A program made the translations under genes and the position numbers. From assembly GCA_016188985.1 (NCBI GenBank), contig JACPGM010000119.1, forward strand, positions 25,274-89,273: 64,000 nt of DNA, written 5' to 3'. This DNA comes from Lentisphaerota bacterium (GTDB lineage Bacteria > Verrucomicrobiota > Kiritimatiellia > JAAZAB01). The notes beneath the pieces were generated by a model that worked only from the letters and a program-made list of their open reading frames with translations, ran no database searches and was not told the DNA's origin. Shown one piece after another: positions 34,934-44,086 of this stretch (its first letter is position 1; each line of letters opens with the position of its first letter).

Positions 34934-36463
34934 ATGAAACCACCCAATATCCTTTTTATTCTTTCGGACCAGCACAACGCAAAGTTCCTGGGTTGCCGGA
35001 ACCATCCTGACGTCAAGACGCCAAACATGGACCGTATGGCCCAGGAAGGGGTGCGCTTTGAAAACGCCATTGCCCAGAATCCCATCTGCACGCCGAGCCG
35101 CGTCAGTTATCTCTCGGGGCAATACTGTCATAATCATGGCTACTATGGGCTGAGTGGTCCTTGGCCGCGCGGTTTGCCCACCCTCCTTGGCTATTTCCGC
35201 CGCCACGGTTATACCACCGCGGCCATGGGCAAAATCCATTGCCCCGAGTACTGGGTGGAAGACGACTGCGACGTCTTTCACGAAGTCTGTCAAGGCGGCA
35301 GCATCGGCGGGGGCAGTTCCGCCTTTGCTGAGTTCTGCCGGCAGATCGGCCATAGCGACTGGCAAGAGCATTTGGGATTGCCTGAGTTCGGCGGTCGCGC
35401 ACAGCAAAGCATGGAAGGCCGGCCGGGGCCCAGGGCGTTTGAGCATACCATGGAAGGATGGCTCTCGCGGACAGCCATTGAGTTCATGCGCCAGGCAGCC
35501 AAGGAGCAACGGCCTTTCTGTTGCCACGTCAGCCTACCCCGCCCACACCAGACCACCTCGCCGGCCCCCGAGTTCTGGAACCTTTACAATGAAAAAAAGT
35601 TGCGCCTGCCGCCGAATGCCGATTATGCAATGACCCACCAGGCGCCGCACCTCAAAGCCATGGCTGCTTTCTGGCGCAAGGGAAACTGGACACTGTTTGA
35701 ACCGCGAACTTTCGAAGCCGGCCGCCTCCGTAAACTGCATGGCTACCTTGGCGCGGTGAGTCAGGTTGATCAGGCCGTCGGCCAACTGCTTGACTTCCTG
35801 CGCCAGGACGGCTTGGCCGAAAACACGATTGTGGTCTATTCATCCGACCATGGCGATTATGCCTGCGAACACGGGATTATGGAGAAAGCCCCTGGTATTT
35901 GTCACGACGCCATAACGCGCGTGCCGGCGATCTGGTGGTGGCCGGGGCGCTTCAAGGCCGGGCATGTGGCCAAAGAGATCGTCGAAGCGGTTGATGTCTC
36001 TGCCACGTTTTGCGCCCTGGCCGGGCTACCCGCAATGGAAACCAGCGATGGCCGGGATATCTCGCGCCTGCTCGGCGGCGTGAACGGCGAAATTCATCAG
36101 ATCGGCGTTACCGAGTTTGCCTGGAGCAAGAGCGTCCGCAAAGGAAAATACCGCTTCGTCTATTACCCGCGCGGCATGTTTGCCGCCGAGTATCCCGATG
36201 GGTTCGGCGAGCTCTACGATCTGGAGGCCGATCCATGGGAAATGAATAATCTATTTTTTGAAGCGGGGGCCAAGTCCGTAGTCCGCGAGTTGCAGCAGGA
36301 CTTGATGGAATGGCTGATCACGACGGCGCGCCCGGTAACCGTTCTGCCACAGGCCGGCCAGCCAACAACTCAGTCGCGCCTGCGCTACCGCAACCGCATT
36401 AATGCCGATGGCAAGATCCATCCCGACCGGATTGAGGAATTAGATAATAAAAATTACATCTGA
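34934..36463 (+). CDS. Cys-type sulfatase family hydrolase
   Basis: 509 residues, full-length sulfatase. NILFILSDQHNAKFLGC carries the first metal ligand, NPICTPSRVSYLSG is the CxPxR signature whose Cys becomes formylglycine, and YSSDHGDYACEHG supplies further metal and catalytic residues. There is no obvious signal peptide, so it may act in the cytoplasm on imported sulfated sugars. The preceding maturase is the probable activator. Substrate unknown: a choline-sulfatase, glycosaminoglycan or algal-polysaccharide role cannot be separated. Confidence 0.87.
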   Translation: MKPPNILFILSDQHNAKFLGCRNHPDVKTPNMDRMAQEGVRFENAIAQNPICTPSRVSYLSGQYCHNHGYYGLSGPWPRGLPTLLGYFRRHGYTTAAMGKIHCPEYWVEDDCDVFHEVCQGGSIGGGSSAFAEFCRQIGHSDWQEHLGLPEFGGRAQQSMEGRPGPRAFEHTMEGWLSRTAIEFMRQAAKEQRPFCCHVSLPRPHQTTSPAPEFWNLYNEKKLRLPPNADYAMTHQAPHLKAMAAFWRKGNWTLFEPRTFEAGRLRKLHGYLGAVSQVDQAVGQLLDFLRQDGLAENTIVVYSSDHGDYACEHGIMEKAPGICHDAITRVPAIWWWPGRFKAGHVAKEIVEAVDVSATFCALAGLPAMETSDGRDISRLLGGVNGEIHQIGVTEFAWSKSVRKGKYRFVYYPRGMFAAEYPDGFGELYDLEADPWEMNNLFFEAGAKSVVRELQQDLMEWLITTARPVTVLPQAGQPTTQSRLRYRNRINADGKIHPDRIEELDNKNYI

Positions 36464-36795
36464 GCACCTGAAAGCTGTATTGGAAAGATATCAAGCATAG
36501 TTTGCCCCTGTTCATACGAGGCGAACACGCCGCGTAACCCCTTATTGGTAGTGCCAACTGTAGCACGCCACAGCCTGCCCTGCGAAGTCATCTGGACGAA
36601 GCACGGGTGTGGCGCGGATGCCCGCATGCCTGCCCGCAATGCTGCGCATAGCGCTGCAGGCGGGCTATGCGGGCTTACAACAGGATACCCACCCACAAGA
36701 CAAGGCCTTACCGCGCCGCACAGACCGGGCTGGACAATCAAAAGCAATTGGCGTTAAATAACGGACACCTGAGAGATAATGGAAAGTTTGCAACC
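36464..36795. repeat. Non-coding gap with palindromic repeats
   Basis: Two weak hairpins are visible: around 36559-36616 (CGCCACAGCCTGCCC facing GGGTGTGGCGCGG) and around 36616-36672 (GCCCGCATGCCTGCCCGC facing GCGGGCTATGCGGGC). The track ORF at 36667 runs through this into nfeD and is not the real start. No gene is seen. Confidence 0.45.
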
Positions 36796-38073
36796 ATGTT
36801 CATAAAACCGCGCATCTTGGCGCTACTGCTGGCGGCCGGCCTGCCGGCCGGTGCCACGGAAGTTCTGGTCGCGAAAGTTGATGGCGTCATCGGTCCGATT
36901 ACAGCCAAGTTCATGGCTGAAGCCGTTGACCGCGCCGAACAGCTAAAGACCGAGTGCGTGGTTTTCGAGTTGGATACCCCCGGCGGCCTGGATGATTCCA
37001 TGCGCTCGATCATCAAGCGCATCATGGCGGCCAAGGTGCCGGTGGTGGTATTTGTGGCGCCTTCCGGTTCGCGCGCGGCCTCCGCGGGCGCATTTATTAC
37101 CCTGGCCGCGCACGTGGCCGCCATGGCTCCCGGGACCACTATCGGCGCCGCCCATCCCGTGGCCTTCGGCCAATCAATGCAGACTGACTCCAACATGGCG
37201 GCCAAGGTGGAAAATGATGCGGCCGCCTATATCCGCTCCATCGCCGAAAAGAGAGGACGCAACATTGCCTGGGCCGAATCGGCCGTCAAGGAAAGCGTAT
37301 CGCTCTCCGAGACCGAAGCCCTGGAACGCAAGGTAATTGACTTGTTGGCGCCGAGCACCGAGGCGCTGCTGACCACGCTGGATGGGCGAACGGTTAAGCT
37401 CAACGACACCAGCGTGACGCTCAAGACCAAGGACGCGGCCCTGACACACTTTGAAATGAACTGGCGGGACAATCTGTTACACGCCATCGCCAATCCCAAC
37501 CTGGCGTACATTCTCTTGATGTTGGGCCTCCTGGGCCTCTATTTCGAATTTGCCAATCCCGGCGCTATTCTGCCGGGGGTAGTCGGCGCCATTTCGCTCA
37601 TTCTGGCCTTCTTCGCTTTCCAGACATTATCGGTGAATTATGCCGGAATCTTGCTTATTGTGCTGGCCGCGATCCTGTTTATCGTAGATGTTATGGCTGC
37701 TACTCACGGCGTGTTAACCGTGGGAGGACTGGTAGCCTTGGCCATTGGGTCGCTCATGCTCTTTAATCAAAACCCTGATCCCGCCCTGCGAGTATCGTTG
37801 CAGGTCATCGTTCCGGTCGTGCTGGTTACCGGCGCTTTTTTCTTGCTTGGCGCCTGGTTATCGCTTAAAGCCATGGTCCGGCGGCCGGTTACCGGCGCGG
37901 TGAGCCTGCTGGGCGAGGAAGGCGAAGCCCGCACGCCAATAAACCCGCAGGGCGGCAGTGTTTTTGTAGCCGGTACCCACTGGAACGCCCTGGCCGATAC
38001 GGAGATCCCCGCGGGCCGCCGGGTCAAGGTTGTAGACGTCCGCCACATGACGCTCAAAGTAGAAACATTGTAA
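36796..38073 (+). CDS. NfeD-family membrane serine protease
   Basis: 425 residues, long NfeD form. An N-terminal signal (ILALLLAAGLPAGA) precedes a ClpP-like domain with nucleophile Ser in SRAASAGAFITLA and the dyad Lys in SIAEKRGRN. Four or five helices follow (about residues 240-355), then a C-terminal OB-fold domain from ARTPINPQGGSVFV. These proteases cleave stomatin-type partners at the membrane, and the gene is followed by a slipin, the usual pair. The ATG at 36796 removes a repeat-encoded extension in the track. Confidence 0.85.
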   Translation: MFIKPRILALLLAAGLPAGATEVLVAKVDGVIGPITAKFMAEAVDRAEQLKTECVVFELDTPGGLDDSMRSIIKRIMAAKVPVVVFVAPSGSRAASAGAFITLAAHVAAMAPGTTIGAAHPVAFGQSMQTDSNMAAKVENDAAAYIRSIAEKRGRNIAWAESAVKESVSLSETEALERKVIDLLAPSTEALLTTLDGRTVKLNDTSVTLKTKDAALTHFEMNWRDNLLHAIANPNLAYILLMLGLLGLYFEFANPGAILPGVVGAISLILAFFAFQTLSVNYAGILLIVLAAILFIVDVMAATHGVLTVGGLVALAIGSLMLFNQNPDPALRVSLQVIVPVVLVTGAFFLLGAWLSLKAMVRRPVTGAVSLLGEEGEARTPINPQGGSVFVAGTHWNALADTEIPAGRRVKVVDVRHMTLKVETL

Positions 38074-38115
38074 GTCAGATATCAGAGGTCAGAATTTAAC
38101 AAGGAGGGTATCATC

Positions 38116-38868
38116 ATGGGTCCAGGGCTAATTTCAGTTATCGTCATTGTTTTTTTCATTGTCGTTAATTCGGTCCGAATCCTGCGGGAATACGAACGCG
38201 GCGTTGTCTTCCGCCTGGGCCGGTTTGTCGGCGTGCGCGGGCCGGGACTTATCCTGCTCATTCCCATGTTCGAAAAAATGGTCAAGGTCACGCTGCGCAC
38301 GGTGGCACTGGACGTCCCGCCGCAGGAAGTGGTAACTAAGGATAACGTGTCGGTCAAGGTGAACGCGGTCATGTATTTCCAGGTCTTTGAGCCGTCCAAG
38401 GCCATCATTGCCGTGGAAGATTATCTCTATGCCACGAGCCAGATGGGCCAGACCACGCTGCGCTCCATCCTGGGCGAACACGAGCTCGACGATCTGCTCT
38501 CCAACCGCGAAAAAATCAATCGCATGCTCCAGAAGATTATTGACGAGCGCACCGACCCCTGGGGTATCAAGGTCAGCGCGGTCGAGGTCAAGGACGTGGA
38601 CCTGCCCGAAAACATGAAGCGCGCCATCGCCCGCCAGGCTGAGGCCGAACGCGAACGCCGCGCCAAAGTTATTCATGCCGATGGCGAATTCCAGGCTTCC
38701 TCGAAACTGAGGGAAGCCGCCGACATCATGGCCAGCCAGCCGGTTACCGTCCAGTTGCGTTACCTGCAGACGCTGACCGAAATCGCCACGGAAAAGAATT
38801 CCACGGTCATCTTCCCGTTCCCGCTTGAGTTGCTGCAGTATTTCCTGAAGAAGAACCCGAATCCATAA
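38116..38868 (+). CDS. Slipin / stomatin-like SPFH-domain membrane protein
   Basis: 250 residues. One N-terminal hairpin helix ([17 protein letters not shown]) anchors the SPFH domain: [43 protein letters not shown] and [21 protein letters not shown] are textbook slipin. A charged helix ([19 protein letters not shown]) precedes a short C-terminus. AAGGAGGG precedes the ATG. It forms membrane-associated oligomers and is the likely NfeD partner in membrane quality control. Confidence 0.9.
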   Translation: MGPGLISVIVIVFFIVVNSVRILREYERGVVFRLGRFVGVRGPGLILLIPMFEKMVKVTLRTVALDVPPQEVVTKDNVSVKVNAVMYFQVFEPSKAIIAVEDYLYATSQMGQTTLRSILGEHELDDLLSNREKINRMLQKIIDERTDPWGIKVSAVEVKDVDLPENMKRAIARQAEAERERRAKVIHADGEFQASSKLREAADIMASQPVTVQLRYLQTLTEIATEKNSTVIFPFPLELLQYFLKKNPNP

Positions 38869-39039
38869 TGGCCGGCGACCCGGACGCGATCATGGACACA
38901 TCGGCGCGACCCACGCCTATGTCCCGAAGCGCTTCTTTGGTAATCGAACGCGAACGGATCAATTTCTGATCGCCCGCCTTCCGACTTCGATTTGGGAAAA
39001 TTCGCTTCGCCGTTGTTCCTGACGAATGGCAAGTATAAA

Positions 39040-39176
39040 AACTCACTCATCTATCTGAGAAAACAATTAACTACGAAATGCGCAAAATACACGAAATTTG
39101 AATACAAAGTCCATTCCCATTTTTAGCGTCTTTCGCGTGTTTCGTAGTTCCATTTCTTGCTTACCTGAGCAGTTAC
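39040..39176. repeat. Dispersed palindromic element, family B copy 3
   Basis: The core ACGAAATGCGCAAAATAC...TTTCGCGTGTTTCGTAGTT and the right terminus CTGAGCAGTTAC match copies 1 and 2; from the core onward it is nearly identical to copy 2. The left terminus is degenerate (ACTCACTCATCTATCTGAG). It ends 7 bases before the ATG of the radical SAM gene. Confidence 0.75.
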
Positions 39177-39183
39177 GATAAAA

Positions 39184-40380
39184 ATGGATATTCCCGTTTC
39201 CATTCCGCGCTTTGACAATATTAAGGATTATCACCACTATTGGAGTGTCGCGGCGCCTGTTTTACCAACCAGCCCGCGTTTCTTGCATATCGCTTTGGAT
39301 ATTTGCAACACCTGTAATCTACGGTGTCGTATCTGTTATCTTTCGGTACCGAAACCCCATGAGAAAGCAATCTTTCTATCCGCGGAACGCTTCCAGGAGT
39401 GCTTAAAAGATCTGCTTCCCTTTACCCAAGCCTTACGCTTATCATGCGGCTACGAGCCATTGGCCTCTCCCCATTTCAATGCAATTCTCCAGTCGTTAGC
39501 GCCTTATCGCGTGCCTCATCTGGAACTGGTCACCAATGCGACCTTGCTTTCCGATGATAAAATCGATGCTATTATCAGGAACAATGTAAATACCGTCAGG
39601 ATCTCGCTCGATTCACCCGATAAAACCATTTTTGAGTTTATCCGGCGCGGGGCCAATTTCGAAGCGGTCATTGCCAATATCAAGCGCCTTGCTTCCCGGA
39701 AAAAAGCGCGGGGCACTCAGAGGCCTGAGTTGGCGCTGATTGCCGTGTTGATGCAATCCACCATTCATCAGTTGAAGCCTCTGGTGGATCTGGCGGCCAA
39801 TTTAGGTATTGACGCATTAACGCTGCAACACTTAATCCCTTATCCGGGCTTGGACATGGAATCTCAGGTAATAACCGAAAAAGATGCGCCGCGCTTCGAT
39901 GTCCTCATCGGTCAAATCCAGGCCTATGCTCAGCAGCATGGCATCGCGCTTACTGCGCCAAGTCCCTTCAAGCCCCAGCCGCCGGCGCCGGCGGGACAAT
40001 TAAAGCAACCGCTCTCCCGGTCCAGGGGATTTTGTCAGGCGCTATTTCATCCGATCATTTCTGCCAGTCAGAACATACGCAAGATTACCGCTGGGCTGAT
40101 TAGCCGCGGCTTGCGGCCTGTTCGTAGAAACCTTTTACCCCGGCACCCCTTCTGCCCAGATCCATTTAATTCCATCATTATAACCGCCAATGGTCGCGTT
40201 AAAGCTTGCCCACATCTCAAGGGCACTCCCCAGCATAAGATTTTTGATTTGAACATGCCGTTAACCTCCGTATTCCTGGGGGATGAATATCAAACGTTGC
40301 GACAGATCATGATGGCGGGAGGTCCTCATCGCCCGGAATGTCTGGCCTGCCATCATCGCCGGTTATTTAATATCAAATGA
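39184..40380 (+). CDS. Radical SAM / SPASM-domain protein
   Basis: 398 residues. CNTCNLRCRICYL holds the CX3CX2C cluster motif; LRLSCGYEPLASPHF and ELVTNATLL are radical SAM barrel strands. A C-terminal cysteine set (FCPDPFN, VKACPHLKG, CLACHHRR) suggests a SPASM-type auxiliary cluster. Such proteins modify peptides or sugars. It opens the second polysaccharide gene block, directly before a GT-C-like gene, so a glycan-related substrate is plausible but unproven. The ATG lies 7 bases after a family B repeat. Confidence 0.75.
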   Translation: MDIPVSIPRFDNIKDYHHYWSVAAPVLPTSPRFLHIALDICNTCNLRCRICYLSVPKPHEKAIFLSAERFQECLKDLLPFTQALRLSCGYEPLASPHFNAILQSLAPYRVPHLELVTNATLLSDDKIDAIIRNNVNTVRISLDSPDKTIFEFIRRGANFEAVIANIKRLASRKKARGTQRPELALIAVLMQSTIHQLKPLVDLAANLGIDALTLQHLIPYPGLDMESQVITEKDAPRFDVLIGQIQAYAQQHGIALTAPSPFKPQPPAPAGQLKQPLSRSRGFCQALFHPIISASQNIRKITAGLISRGLRPVRRNLLPRHPFCPDPFNSIIITANGRVKACPHLKGTPQHKIFDLNMPLTSVFLGDEYQTLRQIMMAGGPHRPECLACHHRRLFNIK

Positions 40381-40423
40381 GCCTTTAACTTCGACCCGCT
40401 CGGCAACCAAGTCGGGAAACTGT

Positions 40424-41965
40424 ATGCAGGACATTTCCAGCCAAGCGCCTGACCGCGTTGCGGCACCTTCTCCATTTAACATTCTCGGCTGGCTGGCGGC
40501 CTCCAGCCTTGTAATTCTGGGCGCCAAGTTCTGGCTGATTCAGGCTTTCGGCGCCACCCTGCCTTGGTGGGACGAGTGGGCCCACCACGGCATGACCTAT
40601 CTGCAGTATTTCAAAACCACTATTTCCTTGCGTCCTGATCAGATTCCACTGGTTGAACCAACCCTCTCGTTGAAAGGGCTGTTCACGCCACATTGTGAAC
40701 ACCGCCTGGTAGTCACCCGCCTTTATGCCCTACTCTTACTCGTCCTGAACGGCCAATGGGACGCCCGCCTGGAAACGGTGGTCAACGCTTTGCTCCACAC
40801 GTTCACTGGCATTGCCCTGGCGCTCATGTTCTGGAAATTGGCGGACCGCAAATTCTTACCCCTGTTGTGCATCGTAACAACCATGATCTTCGGCCTGCCC
40901 TTTTCCTGGGAAGCCACGCTCTGGGGCATCTGCAATTCGTATTATGCGTTGCTCGCCTTTGCGCTGGGGGCGCTATGGCTGATGATCGTTCATCGCCCTG
41001 GTTCTATTCTATGGTTTTCCGGCCTGCTATGCGCCGTGACTGACTTGCTGGCCATGGGTTCCGGCCTGATAACTCCCCTGGCCATTCTTATGGTCGGGAC
41101 CCTGCGCTGGGTAAAGGACCGCGCTCAGCGGCTGGCCACGGCCTGGTTAATCCTTGCCAGCCTTGCGGTCTTGATCTTAGGGGTTTTGTTGATTGTTCCG
41201 GTTACCGGCAACGCGCCAATCCAAGCTCAGCGTTTAACCGACCTGCTGGCGGGAATCGCCCAGCGCTGCACCTGGCCCAACAGCCGGTATCTGTGGCTGG
41301 CCCTGTTGGCCTGGTTACCGTTTCTCGTGCTGGCAATTCGTTATCTTCTGATCCGCGGGAAGCGCCCGGGAGCCGAGGAGTTTGCCTTGGGCCTTGGGCT
41401 ATGGATCCTGTTGCAAATTGCCGCCATTGCCTTCGGACGCTACGGGGCCGGCATTGCCTCCCGGCATACCGTGATCCTGAGTCTGGGAATCCTCCTCAAT
41501 TTCTTCTGCGCCGTCCTGCTTTGGCAAGCTCACGCGCGCGCCGGGTGGCCGCGAATTTTCTGGACGGCAATTCTCGGCTTGTGGCTTTGCCAGTTCATTC
41601 CCGGCTTATGGTCGCTCTCGCGCCAGGCTGTTTACGCAGAGGCACCGCTGCAAAAATATTATTTTACGCAAAGCGAACAAAACGTGAGAGCATTTATCCA
41701 GTCGGACGACCTTGCCAGTCTGCAAGGCAAACCGCAGTTTGAGGTTCCCTACCCCGATGTGGTTAATTTAGCCGCGCTCCTGCGCGTTCCGGCCATCCGC
41801 CGCATTTTGCCGGCTGAGATCAACCCGACGCCGTTCAAGGGGTCTTTATCACGCGCCGCTGAATGGCTGGCTGCTGCGGGGCAATATATCTTTTGGATTG
41901 GCCTGGCATTAATGCCGGCGCTGCTGGCTACTTCAATTGGCAAACGCTTCAAGTTGCGTTGTTAA
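40424..41965 (+). CDS. GT-C-like integral membrane protein, short paralogue
   Basis: 513 residues and about eleven helices. It shares with the protein at 28241 the first-loop acidic motif (TLPWWDEWAHHG), the CEHRLVVTRLY block and LNGQWDARLETVVNALLH, as well as FYFTQSEQNVRAFIQSDDLA near the end. It lacks the paralogue's C-terminal beta domain and closes with one helix. A polyprenyl-phosphate-sugar-dependent transferase is the best guess. The next gene starts about 60 bases on. Confidence 0.55.
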   Translation: MQDISSQAPDRVAAPSPFNILGWLAASSLVILGAKFWLIQAFGATLPWWDEWAHHGMTYLQYFKTTISLRPDQIPLVEPTLSLKGLFTPHCEHRLVVTRLYALLLLVLNGQWDARLETVVNALLHTFTGIALALMFWKLADRKFLPLLCIVTTMIFGLPFSWEATLWGICNSYYALLAFALGALWLMIVHRPGSILWFSGLLCAVTDLLAMGSGLITPLAILMVGTLRWVKDRAQRLATAWLILASLAVLILGVLLIVPVTGNAPIQAQRLTDLLAGIAQRCTWPNSRYLWLALLAWLPFLVLAIRYLLIRGKRPGAEEFALGLGLWILLQIAAIAFGRYGAGIASRHTVILSLGILLNFFCAVLLWQAHARAGWPRIFWTAILGLWLCQFIPGLWSLSRQAVYAEAPLQKYYFTQSEQNVRAFIQSDDLASLQGKPQFEVPYPDVVNLAALLRVPAIRRILPAEINPTPFKGSLSRAAEWLAAAGQYIFWIGLALMPALLATSIGKRFKLRC

Positions 41966-42027
41966 CCGGTCATTCGCGCTTTCAGCGCTGTTTACAATAT
42001 CCGCCAAATCAGGCAACTTCACAGCTA

Positions 42028-44055
42028 ATGCAGACCGAGCGTATAAAACGCGCATGGATGTTACCGGCCGGCGTCATTGCCGGGCTTATGCTGCTCGGTG
42101 GCATTTTGACCGGCGCGCGCATCCATGGGTTTTCCTTTTCCGCGTGGCATTCGATCATTGATGGCTCGCCGCCCAACGAAGTGTTGCTTAATAAAGTCAA
42201 CCGCTGGCGCCAAGATGATTGGAGTGTAATGCTTCCGCACATGTTAGCCCAGCGGGTTGATCAGCCGCCCTTCGCTGTGCACAACCGGCTAATCGGCGAT
42301 GGGCACTACAACATGCGCGTAGCCATCGGCGCGCCGGTGCGCGATTTATTTGTTTTATTTCGGCCCCAAGTCTGGGGCTATTTTATTTCCGGCGACATTG
42401 GCATGGCATTTCAGTGGTGGTTTTATGCTCTGGGCACCTGGATCACCGCATGGCTGCTTCTGCGCCGGTTAACGAACAACGATGAAGGAACATCGGCCTG
42501 CGGCGCCACAGCCCTGCTCTTTTCACCGTTTTTCCAAGCCTGGTCGTTAAACTGCGCGCCTTCGACCATCTTCGCCGGCGGCACGCTGCTGGCCTTGATG
42601 TTATTACGGGCGGCTCTTTCACCCTTCAAGATTATATTGGCGGCCAGTCTCTTCGCCTGGTGTGGAGCGGCGTTTCTGCTGACCTTCAATTACATGCCCT
42701 ACCTGATCACTCTGCTCTACTTTATCGTTTTTGTTTTTGCCGGGATAGCATTGACCAGACAAAACCACGATTCCACTTCCACTCATAGCCGGGAAGCGCC
42801 TCGGCCGCATTCTTATGGGACCACAGGAATGCGTTGGGTTTGCGCCCTGTTGGCCTTCTTAGGCATCCTCGGCCTGGGCACGCACCTAATAGCGAGCAAC
42901 TGGGAAACGATTGAACTCGTCCGGAACACTGTCTACCCCGGCCAACGGCTCTCGACCGGCGGCGATCAAACGATCGGTCATCTCTTGCGCGGCAATATCT
43001 TCAACATTATACCGCCGGCAGATTGGTGGGGCTTCCGCTTCCCATGCGAAGGCGCGGCTTTTTTCGTGGTTTTTCCGCTGGTGTTCGCCGCCATATTCCG
43101 GGACTGGTGGCGCACGCGCCGACCACCATCGGCCCTGGTTCTGGGCATTTCAAGTTATATCGTATTTCTACTGCTCTGGTACCGGGTAGGTTTTCCTGAA
43201 TTTCTGGCCAAGTGGACTCTCCTGAATCGCGCCCCTCCTTTTCGAACATTGATCGGCTTTGGGATCGCCGATATTTTTTTGCTGTGCGCCTATATCTCCC
43301 ACCGCCAACAATTACCGCCGCCATTCCGTAACGACTATATCACGCCTTGGATTGCAAGCGCATTTTGGATTGCATTTCATGTGGCCCTGGGAGTTCTGGT
43401 GTCCAGCCATGCTCAGTTCTACTTACCGAGCTTAGCGCTGATCTCCGGCCTTTTCGCGATGGTACTGGCGCCATTGCTCTATCTGGCGCCGCGCCTGGTT
43501 CTGCCGGCCATAATGATTGCCTCAATTCTGACCACTTATAGCGTCAATCCCCTTGCCCGTGGCGGCACAACTTTTATTCAAGAGAATCCACTCTCGCAAA
43601 AAATCAAGGCGCTGGATCAAGAAGCAAAAACGCAAGGCCGGCAGGCCCTCTGGATTGTCTACGGTGACAGGACTTTGCCCAACCTGTTGCGCATGCTTGG
43701 ATCGCGCTCACTCAACGGCGTGCATGCCTATCCCCAGTTTGAACTATGGAAAAAACTGGACCCGGACGGTCAATTCCACAGCGTATATAACCGCTACGCC
43801 CATGTTTTCTTCAGCGTGCCACCTGAAGGAGATGATCTTGAAATCAAGCTTACCGCGAAAGATTGTGTTGGCGTATTCCTGCATCCGGATAACCCGCGAT
43901 TTGCCGCTCTAAAGGCGGATTATCTGCTTTGCCCTGATAATCACGTGGAATCATTTGACCGCCTACCGAGGCTGAAGAAGATTTATTCATACGCCGGCAA
44001 GCACATTTACCAGGTCAGGTTTTCATTGCGTTCAGTTCCCGTTGCGTTAGAATAA
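42028..44055 (+). CDS. Large polytopic membrane protein, probable glycan assembly
   Basis: 675 residues with 11-13 helices. The first external loop has INEHR-like spacing replaced by RWRQDDWSVMLPHMLAQ, giving a DD pair where GT-C enzymes keep catalytic acids. The C-terminal 170 residues are soluble (LDQEAKTQGRQALWIVYGD, then RNG-like loops). I start at the ATG at 42028; the track extends back into the preceding gene. No family is named with confidence; membrane topology and context support a glycosyltransferase. Confidence 0.5.
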   Translation: MQTERIKRAWMLPAGVIAGLMLLGGILTGARIHGFSFSAWHSIIDGSPPNEVLLNKVNRWRQDDWSVMLPHMLAQRVDQPPFAVHNRLIGDGHYNMRVAIGAPVRDLFVLFRPQVWGYFISGDIGMAFQWWFYALGTWITAWLLLRRLTNNDEGTSACGATALLFSPFFQAWSLNCAPSTIFAGGTLLALMLLRAALSPFKIILAASLFAWCGAAFLLTFNYMPYLITLLYFIVFVFAGIALTRQNHDSTSTHSREAPRPHSYGTTGMRWVCALLAFLGILGLGTHLIASNWETIELVRNTVYPGQRLSTGGDQTIGHLLRGNIFNIIPPADWWGFRFPCEGAAFFVVFPLVFAAIFRDWWRTRRPPSALVLGISSYIVFLLLWYRVGFPEFLAKWTLLNRAPPFRTLIGFGIADIFLLCAYISHRQQLPPPFRNDYITPWIASAFWIAFHVALGVLVSSHAQFYLPSLALISGLFAMVLAPLLYLAPRLVLPAIMIASILTTYSVNPLARGGTTFIQENPLSQKIKALDQEAKTQGRQALWIVYGDRTLPNLLRMLGSRSLNGVHAYPQFELWKKLDPDGQFHSVYNRYAHVFFSVPPEGDDLEIKLTAKDCVGVFLHPDNPRFAALKADYLLCPDNHVESFDRLPRLKKIYSYAGKHIYQVRFSLRSVPVALE

Positions 44056-44086
44056 GACCGTCTTTTCACGAAAAGTAATTAGTCCC

